Shown: positions 8,272 to 15,190 of the stretch, piece after piece
How the letters are laid out: each line of letters starts with the position of its first letter
Position numbering within the stretch: position 1 is the stretch's first letter
NCBI RefSeq assembly: GCF_000335475.2
Contig: NZ_ANAH02000011.1
Location: forward strand, 124,001 to 188,000
Direction of reading: 5' to 3'
DNA: 64,000 nucleotides
From: Cystobacter fuscus DSM 2262
Lineage (GTDB): Bacteria > Myxococcota > Myxococcia > Myxococcales > Myxococcaceae
Notes under the pieces: model-generated
Seen by the model: only the letters and a program-made list of their open reading frames with translations
The model's database searches: none
What the model was told of the DNA's origin: nothing
Translations under genes and position numbers: made by a program

Positions 8272-9098
8272 GCGCGAACCCCGGCGGCGCGCTCCAACTC
8301 CTCTACCGCGCGAGCCAGGGGCGGCACGTTCGTGTCCCACTCCAGCAGCGTCGGGAAGGGCCCTCCCTGGCGCCACGCCTGGGCGTAGAGCTCCCACACC
8401 GCCCCGTCCACGGGCTGGCCGTGGGTGTCCACGAGCGTTCCGTCCGGCTCGGGCTCGTGCCCCGCGAGGTGCACCTGGAGGACCCGGCCGAAGTCGATGG
8501 CGTCCAGGTAGCCGCGGGGGTCGAAGCCGTGATTCCTCCCCGAAACGTAGATGTTGTTCAGGTCGAGCATGAAGTAGCACCCCGCCTCCCGGACGACGGA
8601 GGCGTAGAACTCCCACTCGGTCAGGTCCGACTCGGGAAAGGAAACGTACGAGGAGAGGTTCTCCAGCCCGAAGGGCCTGCCCAGCCGGCGCTGCACCCAC
8701 GCGGCCCGCTCGGCGGCGAAGTCGATCAGATCCGCCCGGAAGGGCGTTGGCAGCAGGTCATGGTGCGACAGTCCTCCGGCGCGCACCCAGCACAGGTGGT
8801 CGCTCACGAAGGGAGCGTCCATCGCGTCCGCCAACCGACACACGTCGTCGAGGTAGGCCTCGTCCAGCGGCTCATGGCCCAGCAGGTTCAGGCCCACGCC
8901 ATGGAGCACCACGGGTACGCGCTCGCGCACCCACGCGAGGTGCCTCCGAGGGGGCGCCGCCGCCCCCAGGTAGTTCTCGCTGATGATTTCCACGTAGGCC
9001 ACCGATTCCGGCCACGCCTGCTGGAGTGTTTCCAGGTGGGGCAGGCGCAGCCCGAGCCCCAGGGCATCCGCCCTCAGCGTGGGGACCGGACGGCTCAT
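8268..9098 (-). CDS. MNIO family (DUF692) multinuclear iron-dependent oxidative enzyme
   Basis: A 276-residue TIM-barrel protein with the DUF692/HvfB signatures: GLGLRLPHLE at the N terminus, VEIISENYLG, VVLHGVGLNL, SDHLCW, GLENLSSYV, CYFMLDLNNIYVSG and QVHLAGHE. The His, Glu, Asp and Asn residues of these blocks form the iron site in the family. MNIO enzymes oxidise cysteine residues of ribosomal peptides (methanobactin, bufferins) with HvfC-type partners. The ATG overlaps the preceding Cys-rich gene's stop (ATGA), making that protein the obvious substrate. Confidence 0.9.
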   Translation of the reverse strand: MSRPVPTLRADALGLGLRLPHLETLQQAWPESVAYVEIISENYLGAAAPPRRHLAWVRERVPVVLHGVGLNLLGHEPLDEAYLDDVCRLADAMDAPFVSDHLCWVRAGGLSHHDLLPTPFRADLIDFAAERAAWVQRRLGRPFGLENLSSYVSFPESDLTEWEFYASVVREAGCYFMLDLNNIYVSGRNHGFDPRGYLDAIDFGRVLQVHLAGHEPEPDGTLVDTHGQPVDGAVWELYAQAWRQGGPFPTLLEWDTNVPPLARAVEELERAAGVRA

Positions 9099-9823
9099 GG
9101 GACCGGGGCGGCGGGCCCCATGACCTCATAGGCCTCGACCTCCAGCTCCAACTGGCGCACGTAGTCGACGACGCGCTCGATTTCCTTGCGCGAGTACTTC
9201 TCGTGAAACGCGGGCATGTTGGCGGACAGGACTCCGTCGGCGCTCACCCCGTGGATTCCAAAGGCCACGATGGACTGCTGGTAGAGCCGGGAACGGCTGA
9301 GGAATTGCTGCCGGGCGGTGTCCAGATGGGTGCCCGGTGCCACGTAGTACACGAATGCCGTCGTGTTGGTATGACTGTGGCACACAGGGCCGCACGAGTT
9401 CTTGTAGACCGTCTCGCCCGTCTTGCCCGAGTCCGCGGGGAGCTCGACGCAACTCATGCCACCGCAGGAGTTGATTGCCTTACAGGTGTGCTCGGTGAGC
9501 GAGTAATCGAAGCGGTTGTAGGAGACGCCTTTGCAGGAGTTGTTGCCAGAACACACGGCATGCGTCTGCACGAAGCCGCCCCGCTGCTCGCAGTCAGCGG
9601 AGAAGCGCTCGAAGGTCAGCCCTCCCTCGACGGTACTCCGGCTCACGACGTGGGGCCCCTGTGGCTCCGGATCGGGTACGCCCTGAGAAGGAGGCGGCTC
9701 GTCGGGCTGGCCGCAGCCAGCGGAGCCGAGCCCCATGAGGCCGGCCACGGCGGCCAGCAGGAGCTTCCGGGATGGCTGCCCAGGGCTGGCGTTCGGGGCG
9801 GAGGAGGTGTCATTCGGCGTCAT
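9095..9823 (-). CDS. Cys-rich lipoprotein with cytochrome-c-like tail, candidate MNIO substrate
   Basis: A 242-residue lipoprotein (lipobox around Cys37). Between residues 78 and 148 it carries eight cysteines in repeated N-S-C-x-G style blocks: CSGNNSCKG (91-99), CKAINSCGGMSC (114-125) and NSCGPVCHSH (142-151). The last block is a C-x3-C-H version of a heme-c site, and MPAFHEKYSRKEIERVVDYVR near the C terminus looks like the Met-ligand loop and final helix of a class I cytochrome c. AAGGAG precedes the ATG. The 4-nt overlap with the MNIO gene and the Cys blocks make it a likely precursor for oxidative modification; that role is inferred. Confidence 0.65.
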   Translation of the reverse strand: MTPNDTSSAPNASPGQPSRKLLLAAVAGLMGLGSAGCGQPDEPPPSQGVPDPEPQGPHVVSRSTVEGGLTFERFSADCEQRGGFVQTHAVCSGNNSCKGVSYNRFDYSLTEHTCKAINSCGGMSCVELPADSGKTGETVYKNSCGPVCHSHTNTTAFVYYVAPGTHLDTARQQFLSRSRLYQQSIVAFGIHGVSADGVLSANMPAFHEKYSRKEIERVVDYVRQLELEVEAYEVMGPAAPVP

Positions 9824-9904
9824 GGCTTCTCCTTGGGATGTATGGATGGAGAATCACCCTACGTCAGCGGCTCGGGCGTGGCGCCGCGACAAAACGTCAC
9901 ACGC

Positions 9905-10318
9905 TCACGGGGCTTCCACGGATAACTCGAGGGTGTCGCTGCGGCCCTCCGTGTCCACCTGGATGGTGACGGTCCACGTGCCCGGCATGGTGAAGTCCAC
10001 GGTGGCCAGGTAGTCCCCGCGCGCCTCGCGGGTGACGGCGGGCGCGGGCGCACCATGGCCGTGTCTGGGCATCCACAGGCTGACGGAGACCCGCGTGGCC
10101 TCCACCGGTGTCCCGGCGGTGTCCGTCACGTGGATGCGGAGCATGTTGCCGCGCGGTTGCGGCGTCCCCTCGAAGCCCGCCTCGAGCCGCACCCGCCCGC
10201 TCGCGATGTCTCCTCCGGCATCGGGAGAGGTGCCAGGCTCGGACTCGGGAGAGCACGCGCAGGCGAGCAGGACGGAGAGCAGGACATTGGCGAGGCGAGC
10301 GGGAAGACGCATGGCCAT
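9905..10318 (-). CDS. FixH/YtkA-like secreted lipoprotein
   Basis: A 137-residue protein with signal peptide and lipobox (LLACAC). It is followed by an Ig-like domain of the YtkA/FixH type: RIHVTDTAGTPVEATRVSVSLWMP, a His-containing MPRHGHG stretch, and MPGTWTVTIQV. This fold often sits in copper-handling loci. It is the first gene of the minus-strand operon with the Cys-rich precursor and MNIO, 81 nt upstream of the precursor, and supports a metal-homeostasis role. Starts at 10318 and 10312 are both possible; neither has a strong ribosome site. Confidence 0.65.
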   Translation of the reverse strand: MAMRLPARLANVLLSVLLACACSPESEPGTSPDAGGDIASGRVRLEAGFEGTPQPRGNMLRIHVTDTAGTPVEATRVSVSLWMPRHGHGAPAPAVTREARGDYLATVDFTMPGTWTVTIQVDTEGRSDTLELSVEAP

Positions 10319-10430
10319 GGCCCGCAGACTAGCCCGGACGATTCACCAGGGCTCGGAGAGGAGACGCGAAGCCGGGCAGAGGTGTCAGACTCGAAACAGC
10401 TTGCCACGCTCCGTCCAGACGGGGTGTGTA

Positions 10431-10490
10431 TCAATTGATCTCCCAATGCCTGACGCGTGGCGCGGGCCCGAAGACTTCCTGCCCTTGGGG
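10431..10490 (-). pseudogene. Remnant C-terminus of a second Sit-like toxin, with its immunity-start junction
   Basis: The minus strand reads GPQGQEVFGPAPRVRHWEIN-stop, matching the intact toxin's tail NQGQIYERAFGAALRVTPWEII-stop. The junction after it is also conserved: the intact locus has TTGGGAGATCATCTGATG where the immunity gene starts, and here TTGGGAGATCAATTGATA, with the start ATG lost. Nothing further of the toxin body or immunity gene follows. It is a clear fossil of a second toxin-immunity pair about 5 kb from the living one. Confidence 0.7.
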
Positions 10491-10506
10491 CCCACGGCGG
10501 CGCGGC

Positions 10507-11025
10507 TCAGCGTGGCCACCTGGCGTGGCCGCGCTGCACGGCCTGGATGAGCCGGGCCTCGGCCTGGAGGCGCGAAACGTAGTCCGTGGGCAGTTTCGCG
10601 TGCTCGGCGGCCCGGGCGAGCGCCTCCAGGTACGATTCGCTCACCAGTCCCGGCGAGGGCTCGGGCGGAGGCGGGGTGAAGGCCCTCGCGGAGAGCATGG
10701 CGCCCTTGGCCGTGCGCACCCGGACCGGGCGCTCGCTGGTGGCCAGGGACAGGGCTTCCTCCAGCTTCGTCACCTGGGGCCAGCTCTCCAGGGGCATGAC
10801 GCGCACGCGCCCCATCACCCGCCGGCCCGGCGCATCCACCAGCCTTGGCACGTGGCCTCCCCAGTCCGCTGCCGGCACGTCATAGAGGAGTTCCACGTCG
10901 AGCGCCGCCGCCACTTCCCCCTCGGGCAGTTCGGGAAGCCGGGCACCCTCGACCCGTTCGCGCGTGATCCCGGGCGCCATGGCGAGCGAGAAGGAGAACC
11001 AGACGTATGATGGGCGGGAGGACAT
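10507..11025 (-). CDS. Gamma-glutamylcyclotransferase-like protein
   Basis: A 172-residue cytoplasmic protein. The opening YVWFSFSLAMAPGITRERV aligns in pattern with the YFAYGSNL substrate-loop strand of the GGCT fold, and PRLVDAPGRRVMGRVRVM followed by KLEE fits the usual AxLxxxPGxxVxGxVY...Exxxx region. The glycines of the canonical YGSN loop are changed, so activity is uncertain. It is the first gene of the minus-strand block and starts divergently from the ABC permease operon. Its 3' end abuts the toxin fossil at 10431-10490. Confidence 0.5.
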   Translation of the reverse strand: MSSRPSYVWFSFSLAMAPGITRERVEGARLPELPEGEVAAALDVELLYDVPAADWGGHVPRLVDAPGRRVMGRVRVMPLESWPQVTKLEEALSLATSERPVRVRTAKGAMLSARAFTPPPPEPSPGLVSESYLEALARAAEHAKLPTDYVSRLQAEARLIQAVQRGHARWPR

Positions 11026-11121
11026 GGCGTCAGTCTGCCTGGGAAGATGCCTTCCTTTCTATACTCGGGGGCCTCGGGGCACCTGGAGGGGTTTCATGGA
11101 TGTAGCCAAGGGGGCGGGGAC

Positions 11122-12597
11122 GTGAGCGCGACGGCTTCGGTGGAGGCGCCCCGCGCCTGGTGGCTCGCGCGGTGGGCCGAGCGGCTCAACCCGCTCGTGG
11201 TGAAGGAGGTGCGCCAGGGGCTGCGCTCGCGCGTCTTCTGGTTGAGCTTCGGGCTGATGTTGCTGGCCTGCTTCATCCTCTCCCTGGCGGCCTATGTCGC
11301 CACGATCGAGGAGGGCCTGAAGCCCCAGGGGCGCACCTTCTTCCTCGCCTTCTTCTTCTGTCTGGGCATGGTGCACTTCTTCCTCCTGCCCTATGGCGCC
11401 TACCGCTCCCTGGCGCGCGAGCGCGAGGACGAGACGTGGGTGCTGTTGCTGCTCACCGGGCTGGGGCCCCGGCGCATCCTCCGGGGCAAGGTGGCCTCTT
11501 CCCTGGTGCAGGGCGGGCTGTACGCCTCGGCGGTGGGGCCCTTCCTCCTCTTCAGCTACTACCTCAACGGCATCGATCTGCCGACGCTCCTGCTGGTGCT
11601 GTTGCTGGGGGCGTGCTGGTTCCTCTTCCTCACCGTGGTGGCGGTGTGCACGGCCACCCTCGCCGAGGGGCGCATGGGCCGCGGCCTCGCGCACCTGGCG
11701 CTGCTGGGAGTGTTGGGCCTGGGGCTGATCTATGGGCAGGTGAGCGCCTACTTCCTGTGTGAGCAGGGCTTCCGCTCCCTCCTCGCCAGTGACGATGCGC
11801 TCGCCTTCATCCTGAGCGCGTTGTGGCTCATGATCACCTGCGCCTGGCTCCTCTTCGAGACCGCGGCCGCTCGGCTGTCGCTGCCCACCGAGAACTACTC
11901 GTGGGGGCCCCGGCGGGCGCTCGTCGTGCAGACCGTGCTCTCCGTGCTCGTCGTCCTGCTCGGTTGGTGGGACTCCAGCTCCCAGCGGATGGCCTTCGAG
12001 GTGAGCGTCCTCGGGTGCGTGTTGCTGACGCTCTGCGGCCTCGTGCTGGCCACGGATGTGGATGGACAGGCTCGCTCCCTGCGTGCCGCCACGCGGCCCT
12101 GGTCTCTGCTGCGTCCGGGCGCCTTGCGCGGCTTCCGGCTCGCCGTGCTGCTGCTGCTCTTCTGGACGGCGGCCTGCGGCGTGCTCATCGTCCTCTCCAC
12201 GCGCCGGTCCTCCGTGGGCCTGCCCGCGGTGGTCGCCCTGCCCCTGTACGCGCTCCTCTATCTCTCGCTGCCGCTGTGGGTGGCGCGCCTGTCGCGCTCG
12301 CCGGTGTTCTCCTCCCCAGCGGTGGTGCGGTTGCTGTTCTTCGTGATCGGCGGGCTGGGCCTGCTCGTGCCTTCCCTGGTGTCCTTCCTCCTCTGGCGCG
12401 AGGAGGAGAGCCCCACGTTCCTCTCGCTGCTCAACCCCTTCCTCGGCCTGATCTCCTTCGCCAATGGGGAGCCTCCGCTGGATGAGCCGGCGCTGGCCTG
12501 GCGCCTGCTCGGGTGCGTGGGGCTGCTCGCCGCGCTCTCCGTCTTCCTCGCGGATCGCTCGCTCGCCGCCCGGGAGCGAGAGGTCCACGCGGCATGA
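11122..12597 (+). CDS. ABC-2 type transporter permease
   Basis: A 491-residue polytopic membrane protein with about 12 hydrophobic helices. The amphipathic NPLVVKEVRQGLRSRVFWL near the N terminus is the signature of ABC-2 permeases, followed by the conserved cytoplasmic EREDETWVLLLLTGLGPRRILRGK coupling helix. GTG at 11122 preceded by GGGGCGGGGA is chosen; an upstream in-frame ATG at 11047 has no site. Its likely ATPase partner is the gene at 1783-2760. The stop overlaps the DUF58 start (ATGA). Confidence 0.8.
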   Translation: MSATASVEAPRAWWLARWAERLNPLVVKEVRQGLRSRVFWLSFGLMLLACFILSLAAYVATIEEGLKPQGRTFFLAFFFCLGMVHFFLLPYGAYRSLAREREDETWVLLLLTGLGPRRILRGKVASSLVQGGLYASAVGPFLLFSYYLNGIDLPTLLLVLLLGACWFLFLTVVAVCTATLAEGRMGRGLAHLALLGVLGLGLIYGQVSAYFLCEQGFRSLLASDDALAFILSALWLMITCAWLLFETAAARLSLPTENYSWGPRRALVVQTVLSVLVVLLGWWDSSSQRMAFEVSVLGCVLLTLCGLVLATDVDGQARSLRAATRPWSLLRPGALRGFRLAVLLLLFWTAACGVLIVLSTRRSSVGLPAVVALPLYALLYLSLPLWVARLSRSPVFSSPAVVRLLFFVIGGLGLLVPSLVSFLLWREEESPTFLSLLNPFLGLISFANGEPPLDEPALAWRLLGCVGLLAALSVFLADRSLAAREREVHAA

Positions 12598-13460
12598 GCG
12601 CTCCGGTGGACTTCGACGAGGCGGAGGTGGCGCGGCTGGCTCCGGGGCTCGCCCTGGCGCTGCCCCGCACGCCCCACCGCGGCCGGGTGGGCGAGGTGCG
12701 TGCCGCCTCGGCGGGCTCCTCGTTGGACGTGCAGGACTTCCGCGCCTATCAGCCGGGGGACGACCTGCGGCAGATGGACTGGAACGCGGTGGCGCGCACC
12801 GGCGAGCTCATCCTGCGCGTGCGCCAGGAGGAGGTGTCGCCCCGGCTGGAGGTGCTGCTGGACGGCTCGCGCAGCATGGCGGTGTCGCCGCGCAAGGCCG
12901 CGTGCGCGCGCGAGGTGGCGCTGCTGGCCACGGAGGTGGGCGCGCGGCAGGGGCTGGCGCCGACGCTGCTGGTGGGAGGCTCCCGGCCCGAGCGGGTACA
13001 GGGCTCGGTGTGCCGGGGCGTGCTGCGCTCGGCCGCCTTCGACGCGCGGGAGGACCTGGCCTCGGCGCTGGGGCGGCTGCCGCCGCTGCGCCCCTGTGGG
13101 CTGCGCGTGGTGGTGAGTGACTTCCTCTTCGAGGCGCCCCTGGCGGAGCTCGTGTCGCGGCTGGCGCGGGGGGCCGCGGCGCTCTTCCTGGTGCAGGTGC
13201 TGGACGCGGAGGACCTGGAGCCCTCGGGAGGCGAGGGCGCGCGGTTGGTGGACGCGGAGAGCGGCGAGGCGCTGGAGGAGCTGCTCACCGGGAGCGTGCT
13301 GGCCGCCTACGCGCGGCGCTTCGCCGAGCACCAGAAGCTGCTCGGGGCCGCGGCGCGGCGGGCCCAGGCCTCGCACCTGGTGCTGCGCGCGGACCAGGCC
13401 CTGGAGGCGCTCGTGGCCGGAGCGCTGCGGCCCCTCTTTCCCCCCGCGGGGGGCGCATGA
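12594..13460 (+). CDS. DUF58 domain protein
   Basis: A 288-residue protein with the DUF58 hallmark AYQPGDDLRQMDWNAVART followed by a VWA-like fold with a degenerate MIDAS (LLDGSRSM) and VVVSDFLF. DUF58 proteins pair with MoxR ATPases and BatA/BatB-type VWA proteins in envelope-stress systems; no MoxR gene is in this window. ATG 12594 overlaps the permease stop and its own stop overlaps the BatA-like start, so the four genes 11122-17919 form one tightly coupled operon. Confidence 0.85.
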   Translation: MSAPVDFDEAEVARLAPGLALALPRTPHRGRVGEVRAASAGSSLDVQDFRAYQPGDDLRQMDWNAVARTGELILRVRQEEVSPRLEVLLDGSRSMAVSPRKAACAREVALLATEVGARQGLAPTLLVGGSRPERVQGSVCRGVLRSAAFDAREDLASALGRLPPLRPCGLRVVVSDFLFEAPLAELVSRLARGAAALFLVQVLDAEDLEPSGGEGARLVDAESGEALEELLTGSVLAAYARRFAEHQKLLGAAARRAQASHLVLRADQALEALVAGALRPLFPPAGGA

Positions 13461-15190
13461 GCCTCGGTTTTCCCTGGGGACTGCTGGCCCTGGGCGCGCT
13501 CGTGCCGCTGGTGGCGGCGTACTTCCTGCGGCGCAAGCAGAAGCCCGTGGTGGTGAGCGCCCTGTTCCTCTGGCGCACGCCCCGTCCCCGCGCCGAGGCC
13601 GGCCCTCGCCTCGAGCGCTTCACCCGCGAGGCCTCGCTGCTGCTGGAGATGCTGGCGGTGGTGGCCGCGGCCTTGTTCCTCGCGGACGCGCGGTGGGGCG
13701 AGCGCGAGCGGACGCGGCACCTGGTGCTGGTGGTGGATGGGAGCCTGTCCCTGTCCGCGCGGGGTGCCGATGGGGTGTCCGGGGTGGAGCGGGTGCGCGT
13801 GGAAGCGGCCCGGCGCGTGGAGGAGGAGCGGGCCACGCGGGTGACGGTGCTGGTGAGTGGGGGAGTCCCCCGGGTGATCGCGGGGCCGGAGGCGGAGCCC
13901 TCGCGGGCGCTGGCGGCGCTGGAGTCCTTCCGGGCGCTCGGCGCGGACCATGAGGTGGCGCCCACGCTGAGATGGGCCCAGGAACTGGCGGGCCCGGGCC
14001 AGCGCGTGCACTTCCTCACGGATGCGCTGCCCGCTCCGGGGGTGGCCGTGCCGGACCCGGTGCGGTGGACGGCCCTGGGCGCGCCCCGGGACAACGTGGG
14101 GCTGGTGTCCGCGTGGCGCCGGGACGAGGGCTCCACGGCCACGGTGACGCTGCGGGTGGCGCGCTGGGGGTCGGGCCCCGAGGAGACGGAGGTGCGCGTG
14201 GTGGCGAGGCCCGGACCGGGGGCGGTGGAGGGCACGGAGCGGCGCGAGCGGGTGCGGCTGCCCGAGGAGGGCGCGGCCACGTTGCGCTTCACCTTCGAGG
14301 GCGCGGGAGACGTGGAGGTGTCCCTGCCGCCGGACGCGCTGCCCGAGGACGGGGTGGTGCGGCTGCCGCCCGCGGCGGAGCGTCCGCTGCGCGTGGCGTG
14401 GGCCGAGGGGTTGGAGGCGCCGGTGCGCTCGGCACTGGAGCGCTTCTTCTCCGTGGTGCCCGGGATGGAGGTGGGCCCGGGCGAGGGGGCGCTCGTCGTG
14501 GGGCCGAGGGGCTCGGATGCGGGGGTGACGGTGGGCGTGGGCGGCGCGGTGCGCACCTTCGTGGGCCCCTTCTTCGCGGAGAAGGGCCACCCGTTGCTGG
14601 ACGACGTGCAACTGGGCGGCGTGCGCTGGGCGGCGGGAGCGGAGGCGCCACCGGGCCGTCCCCTGATGACGGCGGGCGAGGCGGTGCTCGTCTCGGAGGA
14701 GGAGGGCCGGGTGCACCTCAACGTGGACCTGGCGCGCTCCAACGTGCAGCGCACCTCGGCCTGGCCAGTGTTGCTGGGCAACGTGGTGCACGAGGCGCGG
14801 CGTGCGCGCGAGGGCTTCACCCGGCGGCAGTTTCCGCTCGGCGAGCCGCTCGCGGTGGTGACGCGGGCGGGGGCGCGCTACTCGCTGAAGGGCCCCGAGT
14901 CGGAGCGTCTCCTGTTCGGCGCGGGGGCCTTGAGCCTGCCCGCTCCGGAGTCTCCGGGCCGCTACACGCTCGTGCGCGAGGGCGAGCCGGTGGACGCGGT
15001 GGAGGTGCTGCCGCTGGACGCCCGCGAGTCGGACCTGCGGGGGCGCGGCGCGGGCGAGCGGCCCGCGTCCGAGGGTAATAATGATGCGGGGCGGCCGGCC
15101 TCCGAGGGCCGTGAGCGCTGGCCGCTGTGGGTGCTGCTGGCGGCGTTGCTGGCGGACTTCTTCCTCACGCGGCGCGTGGAGGCGGCATGA
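13457..15190 (+). CDS. BatA-like membrane protein with VWA domain
   Basis: A 577-residue protein. The N-terminal aerotolerance-type membrane segment (GLLALGALVPLVAAYFLRRKQ) is followed by SALFLWRTPRPR and a second helix, the BatA N-terminal pattern. A VWA-like domain begins HLVLVVDGSLSLSA, with a D-x-S-x-S MIDAS. A long beta-rich extracytoplasmic region follows, and a C-terminal helix (LWVLLAALLADFFLTRR) re-anchors it. A 4-nt overlap with both neighbours indicates coupled translation. Its role is probably envelope integrity or stress together with the ABC exporter; the substrate is unknown. Confidence 0.75.
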   Translation: MSLGFPWGLLALGALVPLVAAYFLRRKQKPVVVSALFLWRTPRPRAEAGPRLERFTREASLLLEMLAVVAAALFLADARWGERERTRHLVLVVDGSLSLSARGADGVSGVERVRVEAARRVEEERATRVTVLVSGGVPRVIAGPEAEPSRALAALESFRALGADHEVAPTLRWAQELAGPGQRVHFLTDALPAPGVAVPDPVRWTALGAPRDNVGLVSAWRRDEGSTATVTLRVARWGSGPEETEVRVVARPGPGAVEGTERRERVRLPEEGAATLRFTFEGAGDVEVSLPPDALPEDGVVRLPPAAERPLRVAWAEGLEAPVRSALERFFSVVPGMEVGPGEGALVVGPRGSDAGVTVGVGGAVRTFVGPFFAEKGHPLLDDVQLGGVRWAAGAEAPPGRPLMTAGEAVLVSEEEGRVHLNVDLARSNVQRTSAWPVLLGNVVHEARRAREGFTRRQFPLGEPLAVVTRAGARYSLKGPESERLLFGAGALSLPAPESPGRYTLVREGEPVDAVEVLPLDARESDLRGRGAGERPASEGNNDAGRPASEGRERWPLWVLLAALLADFFLTRRVEAA

